64,000 nt of DNA from Jutongia hominis (lineage in GTDB: Bacteria; Bacillota; Clostridia; Lachnospirales; Lachnospiraceae), in assembly GCF_014384965.1 (NCBI RefSeq), contig NZ_JACRSW010000030.1, positions 110,470 to 174,469 on the forward strand, read 5' to 3'. Positions 52,481-64,000 of the stretch are shown here, piece by piece. How positions within the stretch are numbered: position 1 is the first letter of the stretch; the number at the start of each line of letters is the position of its first letter. The notes beneath the pieces are model-generated. The model worked only from the letters and a program-made list of their open reading frames with translations, was not told where the DNA came from and searched no databases. The translations under genes were made by a program, and so were the position numbers.

Positions 52481-52830
52481 CCCAATATATTATATTTTTC
52501 CTGCCTTTTTTTCTATGTTGAAAACTTTTTGGTGCAATTTTAACACGATTTCAGGCTTTTCTTTCTCTTTTTTTTAAAAAGCAGTCTAATATATGAATTA
52601 TCCCCAATATGTTCCTTGTATTTTCGCCTATTTTGATATAAAATAGATAAGGTATGATGTGTTATTTGTTGCCTATAGACAGGCTCTATTTCAGGCACAT
52701 CTGAACGCTTTACATGATATTTTAAATTTTGTGTTCTAGATACCGTTTTTTCTTTTGTAACTATATATAGAAGAAACTCTACCGGTATATAGTCTGACAT
52801 TACAATAAATATAGAAAAGAGGAAAAAAAA

Positions 52831-54204
52831 TTGGAATATGAATTACAACAAAATTGGGACAAGATTTTGGAACATATGCATATTGCATTTTCTATATCAG
52901 ACGTAGTATTTCGTACCTTTATTAAGAAGTTAAATGTATATTCTGTTCAGGATAATCTGCTGACAATCTTAATTGATGACACAGAGATTGGAGACAGTAA
53001 ATCTTTTATTCAAAAGAAGTATTCCACTTTTCTTGCTGCTTCAATTGAAGAGATTACAGGCGTACATTACCAGCTAAAGTTTATTTCTTTATCGGAATTA
53101 GATCCTATCAACAGAGAGAATAAAACAAAGGCTCCTGAGGTAAAAAGAAATATTCCTTCTAATATAAATCCTAATTATACATTTGATACTTTTATTGTCG
53201 GTGATAACAACGACTTTGCACAAGCCGCATCTTTAAAGGTAGCTGAAAAGCCTGGCGAAAGCATTAACCCTCTCTATATTTATGGAGGTGCCGGACTTGG
53301 AAAGACACATTTGATGCATGCGATTGCAAACTATATCTTAGAAAACGATCCTTCTAAGCGTGTCGTTTATGTTACAAGCGAGAAATTTACGAATGAAATC
53401 GTTGAAGCCGTTCGAGGCAGTAACAACGATCATTCCCAGTCATTAAAAGCTTTTCGTGAAAAATACAGAGAAAACGTTGACGTTCTTTTAATTGATGATA
53501 TCCAGTTCATCATCGGTAAAGAGGCAACCCAGCAGGAATTTTTCTTTACATTTAGTCATTTAACGGACTCAAAGAAGCAGGTTATTATTTCTTCCGATAA
53601 GCATCCTTCTACAATGACAACCTTAGACGAACGATTCCGTTCACGATTTGAAATGGGTATCACCGTGGATGTAAAAGCACCTACCTATGAAACCCGTATG
53701 GCAATCCTGCGTTCCAAGGTTGATCAGGAAAATATCCATATCGACGATTCTATCCTTGATTTTATTGCCAGCAATATCATTTCCAATATCCGTGAGCTTC
53801 AGGGAGCCATTAATAAAGTTATCTCATTTTCAAGCTTATGCGGTAAGGAAGTTACGATGGATCTCGCAAAGGAAGCTTTATCAGATAAGATCAACCCGGA
53901 TATCAAACGTCCTATCACGATCGACTATATATTAGAAACAGTAGCAGATCACTTTGGCATTACGGTCAAAGATATTCTTTCTAATAAAAGAAGCAGTAAT
54001 ATCGCATACCCTCGTCATATCTGTATGTATATATGCCGTGAACTTACGACCAGCCCTCTTGCCGAGATTGGCAATAAACTTGGCAACAGGCATCATTCTA
54101 CGGTATTACACAGCGTAGAGATCATTGAAAATAAAATTGCTGAGAATGATGCAGAAACAATCCAGAATATTGATGTTCTGAAGAAAAAGATTGATCCCCA
54201 GTAG
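52831..54204 (+). CDS. dnaA: Chromosomal replication initiator DnaA
   Basis: 457 residues with a TTG start at 52831, GAGG nine bases before, and no in-frame ATG near by. Domain I (ELQQNWDKILEHMHIAFSIS), linker, AAA+ domain III with Walker A GGAGLGKTHLMHAIANYI (~151-168) and Walker B LLIDDIQFIIGKEATQQEF (~213), arginine finger region RFRSRFEMG, and domain IV DNA-binding signature GNRHHSTVLHSVEIIENK. It melts oriC just upstream. Confidence 0.98.
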   Translation: MEYELQQNWDKILEHMHIAFSISDVVFRTFIKKLNVYSVQDNLLTILIDDTEIGDSKSFIQKKYSTFLAASIEEITGVHYQLKFISLSELDPINRENKTKAPEVKRNIPSNINPNYTFDTFIVGDNNDFAQAASLKVAEKPGESINPLYIYGGAGLGKTHLMHAIANYILENDPSKRVVYVTSEKFTNEIVEAVRGSNNDHSQSLKAFREKYRENVDVLLIDDIQFIIGKEATQQEFFFTFSHLTDSKKQVIISSDKHPSTMTTLDERFRSRFEMGITVDVKAPTYETRMAILRSKVDQENIHIDDSILDFIASNIISNIRELQGAINKVISFSSLCGKEVTMDLAKEALSDKINPDIKRPITIDYILETVADHFGITVKDILSNKRSSNIAYPRHICMYICRELTTSPLAEIGNKLGNRHHSTVLHSVEIIENKIAENDAETIQNIDVLKKKIDPQ

Positions 54205-54481
54205 CTGTGTAAATTTGTTAATCTAAAATTAACATGTCAACAAAAACGGTTGATAACTCAGATTCACAATTTTTTTCTGTTTTTTTGATTTGTTAACAAA
54301 AACGTACTTCTGAACATAAATCAACAGATTATTTTTAAGTTGTTTTTTTCACTCGAACAGCATGTATTATGGGCTTGAACCACTTTTCAACTTATTCACA
54401 GCCTCTAATACTACTGCTACGACAAAATGACTATAAATATTTATATATTTTTATTTGGCTTTTTTGAAAGGAGTTATACAC
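54205..54481. promoter_or_regulatory. dnaA-dnaN intergenic region with a DnaA box
   Basis: Contains TTATTCACA (54392-54400), GTTGATAACTCAGATTCACA near 54250 and several TGTTAAC-like motifs. It probably belongs to the second half of a bipartite origin and carries the dnaN promoter. Confidence 0.6.
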
Positions 54482-55585
54482 ATGAACATCATTTGTGATA
54501 AATCGAAGTTAATCGAAGGTATCAATATTGCTTTAAAGGCAATTCCCGGTAAATCGACTATGGCAATCTTAGAATGCCTTGTACTTGAAGTAAAAGATAA
54601 CATTATCAAACTCATTGCCAATGATCTTGAGATTGGCATCGAAACTACCATTGATGGTCAGATCATAGAAGAAGGTTCCGTTGCTATTAATGCAAAGGTC
54701 TTTTTTGAAATCATTCGTAAACTTCCATCGGATGAAGTAACAATATCTGTAGACGATAATTATGTTATGAATATTAGTGGAGGAAAAGCTAAATTTAATA
54801 TTTCGGTAAAACCGACAGAAGAATTTCCATTTCTTCCTCAAATTGTAAAAAATAATAATATTACTATTTCACAGTTTTCTTTAAAAGAAGTAATCCGTCA
54901 GACAGTATTTTCCATTTCTGATAATGAAAATACAAAAGTCATGACAGGTGAACTCTTCGAGGTAAAAGGAAATAAATTAAAAGTTGTTTCTCTGGATGGC
55001 CACAGAATATCTATCCGCAATATCGAACTTAAAAATAGTTATGACGAAGTCAGCGTTATTATTCCTGGAAAAACCTTAATAGAGATCAGCAAGATCTTAA
55101 ATGGTGGTATGGATGATGATGTAAATATTTACTTCACAGACAAACACGCTTTATTTGAATTTGAAAATACAATTGTTCTTTCCAGATTGATCGAGGGAGA
55201 ATATTATAAAATCGATAAAATGCTTTCAAGTGATTATGAGACGAAACTCACGGTAAACAAAAAAGAAATGTTAGATTGTATTGACCGTACTACCTTATTG
55301 ATCAAAGAATCTGACAAAAAACCGGTTATTATTGATATCAAAGATGATAGTATGGGATTTAATATGAATTCATCGATTGGTTCCATGAATGAAGAAATAA
55401 GTGCTATTAAAGAAGGAAAAGATATCTTGATCGGATTTAATCCTAGATTTTTAATGGATGCTCTTCGTGTTATAGATGAAGAAGAAATTACAATCTATAT
55501 GATCAATCCGAAAGCACCATGCTTTATCAGAGATAAAGAAGAAAGCTATATTTATCTGATCCTTCCGGTTAATTTTAATGTATGA
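54482..55585 (+). CDS. dnaN: DNA polymerase III beta sliding clamp
   Basis: 367 residues from ATG 54482, eight bases after AAAGGAG. A TTG at 54455 lies upstream of that site. Three-domain clamp: IICDKSKLIEGINIALKAIP, then VKPTEEFPFLPQIVKNNNIT, the middle-domain MTGELFEVKGNKLKVVSLDG HR stretch, and the end YIYLILPVNFNV. It holds polymerase III on DNA. Usual place after dnaA. Confidence 0.97.
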   Translation: MNIICDKSKLIEGINIALKAIPGKSTMAILECLVLEVKDNIIKLIANDLEIGIETTIDGQIIEEGSVAINAKVFFEIIRKLPSDEVTISVDDNYVMNISGGKAKFNISVKPTEEFPFLPQIVKNNNITISQFSLKEVIRQTVFSISDNENTKVMTGELFEVKGNKLKVVSLDGHRISIRNIELKNSYDEVSVIIPGKTLIEISKILNGGMDDDVNIYFTDKHALFEFENTIVLSRLIEGEYYKIDKMLSSDYETKLTVNKKEMLDCIDRTTLLIKESDKKPVIIDIKDDSMGFNMNSSIGSMNEEISAIKEGKDILIGFNPRFLMDALRVIDEEEITIYMINPKAPCFIRDKEESYIYLILPVNFNV

Positions 55586-55687
55586 TAATCAGAAAGCTTA
55601 GTTTTTCTGCATTATAAATAAAAACAGAGTTTGTAAAGATAAATATTTTTTTGAATGTATGGTATGTAAGAAAGAATCGAGGTAAAA

Positions 55688-55900
55688 ATGGAAGCAGTAG
55701 TAATTAGTGATGATTTCATCAAACTTGGTCAGCTTTTAAAGCTGGCAAATATGGTATCATCCGGTGTAGAAGCCAAAATTGTAATTCAAAATGGAGAAGT
55801 CAAAGTCAATGGAGAAATAGATACCCGCAGAGGAAAAAAAATCTACCCAAATGATGTGGTAGAATATAAAGGACAGCAGGTAACTGTAATCGGTGAATAA
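55688..55900 (+). CDS. yaaA: S4-domain RNA-binding protein YaaA (RlbA)
   Basis: 70 residues. S4 fold: FIKLGQLLKLANMVSSGVEA and NGEVKVNGEIDTRRGKKIYP. Located between dnaN and recF as in most Firmicutes. It is thought to have a role in ribosome assembly. GAGGTAAAA precedes ATG 55688. It stops three bases before recF begins, so translation is coupled. Confidence 0.95.
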   Translation: MEAVVISDDFIKLGQLLKLANMVSSGVEAKIVIQNGEVKVNGEIDTRRGKKIYPNDVVEYKGQQVTVIGE

Positions 55901-55903
55901 TAT

Positions 55904-56992
55904 ATGCATGTTGATTCTCTAGAAGTAGGCAATTTCAGAAACTATGAATTTGCAAAGATTGACTTTCATCCAAATACTAATATATTGTATGGCGATAATG
56001 CACAGGGCAAAACCAATCTGCTGGAAGCTGTTTTCGTATGTGGAACAACAAAATCCCATAAAGGAAGCAAAGATAAAGAATTGGTCAGCATTGGTAAAGA
56101 AGAAGCACATATCAGATTGCATCTGACCAAAAAAGAAATGACACATCGGATTGATATGCATCTAAAAAAGAACAAAGGCAAGGGAATCGCAATAGATGGA
56201 ATTCCAATCAAGCGATCCAGCGAATTGCTTGGTCTGTTAAATGTAATATTTTTTTCACCGGAAGATCTAAGAATTGTAAAAAACGGTCCTGCGGAGAGAA
56301 GAAAATTTATTGATATGGAATTATGCCAGCTCGATCAGGTTTATTTGCATGATCTGAAAGAATATAACAAAATTCTGATGCAGCGAAATAAACTGTTAAA
56401 GCAGATAAGTTTTCAGCCTTCTTTAGAAGATACTTTAGATATATGGGATATGCAGCTTTTACAATATGGTGAATCAATTATAAAAAGACGCAGTCAGTTC
56501 ATTGAGGAAATTGGAGAAACAGTAACAAAGGTAAATGAAAACCTTACCGGTAACAAAGAACATTTACAAATGCTTTATGAGCCGGATGTTACTATTGATG
56601 AATTTGCAAATAAGTTAAATAATTACAGAGAACGCGATAAAAAACTTTTCTCTACAAGTGTAGGACCACATAGAGATGATCTTTGTTTTATGAATAAGGA
56701 TATTGACATTCGAAAATATGGTTCACAGGGACAGCAAAGAACATGTGCACTTTCTTTGAAACTTGCAGAGATAGAGATCGTCAAAAATATGACCGGAGAT
56801 TCTCCCGTTTTATTATTGGATGATGTTTTATCAGAGTTAGACCGCAACAGACAAAATTATCTGCTAGATAGTATTCACGATATTCAAACAATCATTACCT
56901 GCACGGGTATTGAAGAATTTATAGATAGCAGATTGACTTTAGATAGGATTTTTAGAATAAAAGAAGGTACAGTATTTATAGAAAAAGAGTAG
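55904..56992 (+). CDS. recF: DNA replication and repair protein RecF
   Basis: 362 residues. SMC-like ATPase: GDNAQGKTNLLEAVFVCGTT (~30-49), MNKDIDIRKYGSQGQQRTCA (signature, ~267-285) and Walker B SPVLLLDDVLSELDRNRQNY. It loads RecA at gaps with RecO/R. Confidence 0.97.
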   Translation: MHVDSLEVGNFRNYEFAKIDFHPNTNILYGDNAQGKTNLLEAVFVCGTTKSHKGSKDKELVSIGKEEAHIRLHLTKKEMTHRIDMHLKKNKGKGIAIDGIPIKRSSELLGLLNVIFFSPEDLRIVKNGPAERRKFIDMELCQLDQVYLHDLKEYNKILMQRNKLLKQISFQPSLEDTLDIWDMQLLQYGESIIKRRSQFIEEIGETVTKVNENLTGNKEHLQMLYEPDVTIDEFANKLNNYRERDKKLFSTSVGPHRDDLCFMNKDIDIRKYGSQGQQRTCALSLKLAEIEIVKNMTGDSPVLLLDDVLSELDRNRQNYLLDSIHDIQTIITCTGIEEFIDSRLTLDRIFRIKEGTVFIEKE

Positions 56993-57058
56993 TTTAATAA
57001 AAAAATCAATTCATTTGGATTGAATGTGTGTGCTAAGAAGATTATAAAAAGTAAGTAA

Positions 57059-59041
<1,983 letters not shown>

Positions 59042-59047
59042 GAAAAT

Positions 59048-59110
59048 AGATTTTTGATAAAGCACACAGTCAAAAATCTGTTTAGTAGTAAGCATGTGTG
59101 CAGGAATGAG
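59048..59110 (+). promoter_or_regulatory. gyrA leader with alternative hairpins
   Basis: A perfect 10-bp stem AGATTTTTGA/TCAAAAATCT (loop TAAAGCACACAG) uses the same loop bases (GCACAC) that pair with GTGTGC at 59095-59100. The two structures exclude each other just before the gyrA ribosome site. Confidence 0.5.
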
Positions 59111-59117
59111 GTAAAAA

Positions 59118-61637
59118 ATGGACGAAAATATCTTTGACAAAGTTCATGAGGTGGACTTAAAAAAGACAATGGAAACATCCTATATCGATTATGCCATGTC
59201 CGTTATTGCAGCAAGAGCACTTCCTGATGTAAGAGATGGTTTAAAACCTGTACAGAGAAGAATCTTATATGCAATGATCGAATTAAATAATGGTCCGGAT
59301 AAGCCACATCGTAAATGTGCCCGTATCGTTGGTGATACCATGGGTAAATATCATCCACATGGTGACAGTTCTATTTATGGTGCATTGGTAAACCTTGCAC
59401 AGGAATGGTCTACACGATATCCTTTAGTAGATGGTCACGGAAACTTTGGTTCTGTCGATGGTGATGGAGCTGCTGCGATGCGTTATACGGAAGCAAGATT
59501 AAGTAAGATTTCAATGGAAATGCTTCGTGATATCAACAAAGACACAGTAGATTTTATACCAAACTTTGATGAGACAGAAAAGGAACCTGTTGTACTTCCA
59601 TCTCGTTTTCCAAATCTTTTAGTAAATGGTACATCCGGTATTGCGGTAGGTATGGCAACGAATATTCCACCACACAACCTTCGTGAAGTAATCAATGGTG
59701 TAGTTCGCCTGATCGATGATATTGAAGAAGATAAAGAAACAACAATGGAAGAAATTCTTGGAATTATCAAAGGACCTGACTTCCCGACCGGAGCACAGAT
59801 CTTAGGTACAAGAGGAATTGAAGAAGCATATCGTACAGGACGCGGAAAGATCAGAGTGCGTGCTGTGACAGAGATTGAGCCAATGGATAACGGTAAGAAC
59901 AGAATTGTAGTTACCGAGCTTCCATATATGGTCAACAAAGCAAGACTGATTGAGAAAATAGCAGAATTACATAAAGATAAAAAGGTTGACGGACTCACAG
60001 ATATTCGTGATGAAACAAGTCGTGAAGGAATGCGTATCTGTATCGAACTGCGTCGTGATGTCAATCCGAATATCGTATTAAATCAGTTATACAAGCATAC
60101 CCAGCTTCAGGATACGTTTGGTGTTATAATGCTGGCATTAGTCAACAATGAGCCGGTCGTTATGAACCTTTTGCAGATGTTAAAATATTATCTGATGCAT
60201 CAGGAAGAGGTTGTAACACGTCGTACAAAATACGATTTAAATAAAGCCGAAGAGAGAGCACATATCTTAGAAGGTTTATTGGTTGCATTAGATAACATTG
60301 ATGAAGTGATCCAGATCATTCGTGGATCAAAGAATGCCAATGAAGCGAAAGAAAAATTAGAGCAGAGATTTTCTTTATCAGAAGCGCAGGCAAATGCAAT
60401 CGTAGAAATGCGTTTGCGTGCATTGACCGGTTTGGAAAGAGAAAAACTGGAGAGTGAATATGCAGAATTAGAAAAGAAAATTGCCGAATACAAAGCAATC
60501 TTAGCAGACAGAAAAGTATTGCTTTCTGTTGTAAAAAAAGAAATCATTGAGATCAGAGACAAGTATGGTGATGAAAGACGTACTTCAATCGGATATGATG
60601 AGTACGATCTGTCGATGGAAGATCTGATTCCAAATGAAAATACGATCATTACGATGACAAAGCTTGGTTATATTAAGAGAATGACTCTGGACAATTTTAA
60701 GAGCCAGCATCGTGGAGGCAAAGGAATCAAGGGAATGCAAACGATAGAAGATGATTATATAGAAGATCTCTTTATGGCAACCACACATCATTATCTGATG
60801 TTCTTTACCAATAAGGGAAGAGTATATCGTCTGAAAGCATACGAAATTCCGGAGGCAAGCAGAACAGCCAGAGGTACTGCAATCATTAACCTGTTACAGT
60901 TATTGCCGGATGAAAAGATCACTGCAGTTATTCCAATCAGGGAATATCAGGATCAGAAGTATCTGTTTATGGCAACGAAAAAGGGAATTGTTAAGAAGAC
61001 ATCAATTGTAGAATATGCCAATATCAGAAAGACAGGACTTCAGGCAATCAGCCTTCGTGATGAAGATGAATTGATTGAAGTAAAAGTAACAAACAAGAAG
61101 AAAGATATTATTTTGATCACGAAACATGGTCAGTGTATCCGTTTCAATGAAAATGATGTAAGACCTACGGGACGTACTTCTATGGGTGTGATCGGTATGA
61201 ATCTTTCTTATGATGATGAACTGATCGGCATGCAGCTTAATACGCAGGGAGACTGTCTGATGATCGTATCAGAATATGGTATGGGCAAAAAGACAGATAT
61301 CAATGAGTTTGGCGTACAGCATCGTGGCGGTAAAGGTGTGAAATGCTATAAGATCACGGATAAGACCGGAAATGTTGTAAATGCCAAAGCGGTGAATGAT
61401 GACAATGAAGTAATGCTTATTACAACAGAAGGCATTATTATCCAGTTAAAAGTATCAGAAATATCAACACTTGGACGTATTACATCAGGTGTCAAACTGA
61501 TCGATCTGGATCCTGAAAAAGATATTGTTGTAGCAAGTATGGCAAAAGTCAGAGATGCGATTCCGGAAGAAAACGGTAATTCAGAAGAAAAATTATTAGA
61601 AGAATTGCAAAAAGAAATGGATGAAGAAGAAAAATAA
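59118..61637 (+). CDS. gyrA: DNA gyrase subunit A
   Basis: 839 residues. Catalytic Tyr in [14 protein letters not shown] (~122), quinolone region [20 protein letters not shown] (E. coli Ser83 equivalent is Ser, Asp87 equivalent is Gly), GyrA-box [16 protein letters not shown] (~532) that identifies gyrase rather than Topo IV, six beta-pinwheel blades after it and an acidic C-terminus. GAGGTAAAAA precedes ATG 59118. Confidence 0.97.
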   Translation: MDENIFDKVHEVDLKKTMETSYIDYAMSVIAARALPDVRDGLKPVQRRILYAMIELNNGPDKPHRKCARIVGDTMGKYHPHGDSSIYGALVNLAQEWSTRYPLVDGHGNFGSVDGDGAAAMRYTEARLSKISMEMLRDINKDTVDFIPNFDETEKEPVVLPSRFPNLLVNGTSGIAVGMATNIPPHNLREVINGVVRLIDDIEEDKETTMEEILGIIKGPDFPTGAQILGTRGIEEAYRTGRGKIRVRAVTEIEPMDNGKNRIVVTELPYMVNKARLIEKIAELHKDKKVDGLTDIRDETSREGMRICIELRRDVNPNIVLNQLYKHTQLQDTFGVIMLALVNNEPVVMNLLQMLKYYLMHQEEVVTRRTKYDLNKAEERAHILEGLLVALDNIDEVIQIIRGSKNANEAKEKLEQRFSLSEAQANAIVEMRLRALTGLEREKLESEYAELEKKIAEYKAILADRKVLLSVVKKEIIEIRDKYGDERRTSIGYDEYDLSMEDLIPNENTIITMTKLGYIKRMTLDNFKSQHRGGKGIKGMQTIEDDYIEDLFMATTHHYLMFFTNKGRVYRLKAYEIPEASRTARGTAIINLLQLLPDEKITAVIPIREYQDQKYLFMATKKGIVKKTSIVEYANIRKTGLQAISLRDEDELIEVKVTNKKKDIILITKHGQCIRFNENDVRPTGRTSMGVIGMNLSYDDELIGMQLNTQGDCLMIVSEYGMGKKTDINEFGVQHRGGKGVKCYKITDKTGNVVNAKAVNDDNEVMLITTEGIIIQLKVSEISTLGRITSGVKLIDLDPEKDIVVASMAKVRDAIPEENGNSEEKLLEELQKEMDEEEK

Positions 61638-61648
61638 AAGATAGAAAC

Positions 61649-61686
61649 CAGACAGCCCAGCATAATGATTTGTGTCGGGCTGTTTG
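61649..61686 (+). terminator. gyrA terminator
   Basis: CAGACAGCCC/GGGCTGTTTG stem with an 18-nt loop and a short T-rich end (TTTGTT). It lies 12 nt past the gyrA stop and just before the fumarase RBS, so some read-through is likely. Confidence 0.6.
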
Positions 61687-61704
61687 TTACGAAGGAGGCA
61701 ACTT

Positions 61705-62547
61705 ATGAGAATCATATCGACAGATGAAATAAAAAAGAATATCAAAGAAATGTGTATAGAAGCAAATTATGAGTTATCGGCAGATGTCAAAGATAAACTT
61801 TATGATCAGGCGCAAAAAGAAGAAAGTGTGTTAGGAAAACAGATATTACAGCAATTAAAAGAAAACTTAGATATTGCTCACAAAGACCGTATTCCAATCT
61901 GTCAGGATACCGGAATGGCGGTTGTCTTTTTGAAAATTGGTCAGGATGTGCATTTTGAGGGAGAAAACTTAGAAGATGCGATCAATGATGGCATCCGTCA
62001 GGGATATGTAGAGGGTTATCTTCGAAAATCAGTTGTAAAAGATCCTATCGAAAGAGAAAACACAAAAGATAATACACCGGGAGTCATTCATTATGAAATC
62101 GTACCGGGAGATCAGGTAGAAATAACAGTAGCACCAAAAGGTTTTGGCAGCGAAAACATGAGCCGTGTCATTATGTTAAAGCCGGCTGATGGCATAGAAG
62201 GTGTTAAAAGAGAAATTTTAGAAACAGTACGTCTGGCAGGTCCTAATGCATGTCCACCAGTTGTAGTAGGTGTTGGTATTGGCGGAACATTTGAAAAATG
62301 TGCATTATTAGCAAAGAAAGCCCTGACAAGAGAATTAGGATCTCACAATCCGATTCCTTATGTCAAAGAATTAGAAGATGAAATGCTTGAACAGATCAAT
62401 CAGCTTAAAATAGGTCCGGGCGGATTAGGGGGCACTACAACTGCATTAGGAATCAATATCGAAACATATCCTACACATATTGCAGGACTTCCTCTGGCAA
62501 TTAATATGTGCTGTCATGTTAATCGTCATAAAAAGAGAATTTTGTAA
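61705..62547 (+). CDS. Class I fumarate hydratase, alpha (N-terminal) subunit
   Basis: 280 residues from ATG 61705 with AAGGAGG seven bases before. FumA-type [4Fe-4S] hydro-lyase: ICQDTGMAVVFLKIG (Cys ligand, ~67), RENTKDNTPGVIHYEIVPGD, GPNACPPVVVGVGIGGTFEK (Cys), and CHVNRHKKR end. Equivalent to TtdA/FumA N-domain. The beta subunit gene follows 147 bases later. It interconverts fumarate and malate. L-tartrate dehydratase is the alternative. Confidence 0.93.
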   Translation: MRIISTDEIKKNIKEMCIEANYELSADVKDKLYDQAQKEESVLGKQILQQLKENLDIAHKDRIPICQDTGMAVVFLKIGQDVHFEGENLEDAINDGIRQGYVEGYLRKSVVKDPIERENTKDNTPGVIHYEIVPGDQVEITVAPKGFGSENMSRVIMLKPADGIEGVKREILETVRLAGPNACPPVVVGVGIGGTFEKCALLAKKALTRELGSHNPIPYVKELEDEMLEQINQLKIGPGGLGGTTTALGINIETYPTHIAGLPLAINMCCHVNRHKKRIL

Positions 62548-62694
62548 GTGCTATGTTCATTTTAAAATTATATAACATAAAAATACGAATAATTTATTCA
62601 GACTGGAAATTATAAATTAATCGTGGAAAAAGTTCTATTTTGTTAATGTAAATGTCATTTTAAAGAAGAAATGTGAATAAGAAGGAGATTTTTT

Positions 62695-63231
62695 ATGGAA
62701 AAACATATTACAACGCCATTAACAGATGAAAAAGTAAGAGAATTGCATGCCGGGGATTATGTATATTTGTCCGGAACAGTATATACAGCCCGTGATGCTG
62801 CTCATAAAAGAATGTACGAGGCAATGCAAAGAGGAGAAGAAATACCGATCGACCTGAACAACAACATCATTTATTATCTTGGACCATCACCGGCAAGAGA
62901 AGGACAGGTTATAGGATCGGCAGGACCAACGACAAGCAGTCGCATGGACAAATATACACCGCTTTTATTGGAAAATGGATTAAAAGGAATGATCGGCAAA
63001 GGAAAACGCTCAAAAGAAGTGATAGAGTCAATGCACACAAACAATGCTGTTTATTTTGCTGCAATAGGGGGAGCTGGAGCATTATTATCCAAATGTATAA
63101 AAAAAGCAGAGGTTATTGCCTATGATGATCTTGGAACAGAAGCAATTCGTAAACTGGAGGTAGAGAATCTCCCTGTTATTGTTGTTATTGATCATGAGAA
63201 AAATAATATGTATGAAGAAGCCATAAAATAA
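62695..63231 (+). CDS. Class I fumarate hydratase, beta (C-terminal) subunit
   Basis: 178 residues. Motifs: LTDEKVRELHAGDYVYLSGT, YTARDAAHKRMYEAMQRGEE, GPSPAREGQVIGSAGPTTSS, MIGKGKRSKEVIESMHTNNA, and the glycine-rich AAIGGAGALLSKCIKKA. Together with the alpha subunit it forms the oxygen-sensitive enzyme. AAGGAG is before ATG 62695. The 147-base gap holds no other gene or clear hairpin. Confidence 0.93.
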   Translation: MEKHITTPLTDEKVRELHAGDYVYLSGTVYTARDAAHKRMYEAMQRGEEIPIDLNNNIIYYLGPSPAREGQVIGSAGPTTSSRMDKYTPLLLENGLKGMIGKGKRSKEVIESMHTNNAVYFAAIGGAGALLSKCIKKAEVIAYDDLGTEAIRKLEVENLPVIVVIDHEKNNMYEEAIK

Positions 63232-63281
63232 AGACATACAAGAAATATACATGAAATATGTAAGAAAGTTAAAAAAAGTAG

Positions 63282-63310
63282 TTGACAAGAATAAATAAAA
63301 TTGATATACT
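63282..63310 (+). promoter_or_regulatory. Promoter of tRNA-Ser
   Basis: TTGACA (63282-63287), 17-nt spacer, TATACT (63305-63310). Confidence 0.8.
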
Positions 63311-63351
63311 AGTTTCTGCTTGACAGTCAAGTGATTGAATGTCAGAGAGCT

Positions 63352-63439
63352 GGAGAAATACTCAAGAGGCTGAAGAGGCGCCCCTGCTAAGGGTGTAGGT
63401 CGCTTACGCGGCGCGAGGGTTCAAATCCCTCTTTCTCCG
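63352..63439 (+). tRNA. tRNA-Ser (anticodon GCT)
   Basis: 88 nt. Acceptor arms GGAGAAA/TTTCTCC with discriminator G; D arm, anticodon stem-loop with CTGCTAA (GCT at centre), long variable arm typical of Ser, and TTC loop GGTTCAAATCC. CCA is not encoded. It reads AGC/AGU codons. Confidence 0.96.
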
Positions 63440-63520
63440 TTGTGACGATAGTCACATAATTCAAAATATATTTCCGATTGATAGTCGAGCAAGATATTTT
63501 GAAAAAAATAAAAAAAAGTG

Positions 63521-63549
63521 TTGACAAAGAGTTGAAAGCATGATAGTAT
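63521..63549 (+). promoter_or_regulatory. rRNA operon promoter
   Basis: TTGACA (63521-63526), 17-nt spacer, TAGTAT (63544-63549). Confidence 0.75.
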
Positions 63550-63555
63550 ATATCT

Positions 63556-63802
63556 TGCTGACGCACAAAAGGTTAGCACAGAGGAACGAAAGTTCCGAGC
63601 GAGTTTCTTCTATATAAAAGAAGAGAGGAGCAAAAAAGAATCTTGATAATTAAATAGTAAAACAACCCTGAAATTTCTAAAGAGGATCTTGAAAAAGAGA
63701 TCCAAGAATTTCAAGAGGCTTATCAGAAGATAAGACGAAAGCGAGACCAAGTAATTGGTAAAAACGGACAAGCCAAGCGAAAGCTTAGCAAGGACAAAAC
63801 TT
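63556..63802 (+). other. 16S rRNA leader
   Basis: Purine-rich leader between promoter and 16S. GAAATTTCT...AGAATTTC arms enclose GGATCT/AGATCC (63670-63712), a likely processing stem. GAACGAAAGTTC (63582-63593) is a small hairpin. Confidence 0.65.

Positions 63803-64000
<198 letters not shown>

Larger units (their letters stand above)
51796..52830. other. oriC region (rpmH-dnaA intergenic)
   Basis: About 1 kb between rpmH and dnaA, very AT-rich, with a cluster of DnaA boxes at 52035-52480 and a 48-bp perfect palindrome. The T-rich tract at 52481-52530 is a plausible unwinding element. Position and content match bacterial oriC, and gene orientation diverges from here. A second small box group lies between dnaA and dnaN, as in the bipartite B. 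subtilis origin. Confidence 0.9.

Noticed and set aside
52540..52800. 86-codon open frame on the minus strand between oriC and dnaA
   Set aside because: It has an ATG but no clear ribosome site, lies in origin DNA and has an unrecognised sequence ending in a basic run. It may be real but I cannot support it.
59483..60064. 193-codon Ser/Ile-rich minus-strand frame inside gyrA
   Set aside because: Antisense shadow of a highly conserved gene.

Overview
The window is a chromosome segment from a low-GC, anaerobic Firmicute, most likely a Lachnospiraceae member. This rests on the 16S 5' end (a Clostridium cluster XIVa-like start), the gene order around the origin, strong Shine-Dalgarno sites, TTG/GTG starts, lipoprotein SBP transporters with YesM-type kinases, and the DUF4446 gene beside parB. 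The replication origin lies at about 52-52.8 kb.

Left end (1-15.6 kb, almost all minus strand): a truncated addB, a methyl-accepting chemotaxis protein with a structured leader, a probable ~200-nt RNA with its own promoter and terminator, and a small membrane-anchored protein. A decayed island follows at 5.65-6.7 kb with a LacI-type HTH remnant, an Abi_2/AbiF-like HEPN pseudogene behind a tiny RNA gene, a dispersed twin-hairpin repeat and an IS3-like end. Next comes a carbohydrate uptake locus: YesL-like protein, lipoprotein SBP, two LplB/LplC-type permeases, a wall/membrane-anchored secreted protein, a YesM-type sensor kinase and a single Ig-domain protein.

15.8-33.5 kb (mostly plus): flavin reductase, an OLD-family ATPase/TOPRIM nuclease, murA, then tmk-yaaR-holB-ricT-trmN6-rsmI, which matches the B. 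subtilis tmk cluster with losses. After that come four surface or secreted genes (C39-like peptidase, Ser/Asn/Lys-rich protein, LRR membrane protein, CarboxypepD_reg protein) that may form an undescribed envelope system.

33.4-43 kb: deoA and cdd (nucleoside salvage, with a duplicated cdd 3' end), a GT2 glycosyltransferase, a RelQ-like alarmone synthetase, and parA-parB-DUF4446-membrane protein. Upstream of parA is a 1.4-kb AT-rich region with four perfect parS sites and a three-copy tandem repeat.

43.7-63.2 kb is the classical origin neighbourhood: rsmG, GNAT, mnmG, mnmE, jag, yidC, yidD, rnpA, rpmH on the minus strand. Then comes oriC with DnaA boxes and a 48-bp perfect palindrome, and dnaA, dnaN, yaaA, recF, gyrB, gyrA on the plus strand. 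Two class I fumarase subunit genes, tRNA-Ser(GCT) and the start of an rRNA operon close the window.

Genes on both sides of the origin mostly point away from it, so replication and transcription are co-directional there. The most unusual items are the Abi/ncRNA remnant, the unidentified RNA at 4.8-5.0 kb, the oriC palindrome, the parS-region repeats, the recurring leader hairpin before addB/rsmI/gyrB, and the surface-gene cluster. No searches or folding programs were run. All identities are by recognition of motifs and gene order.
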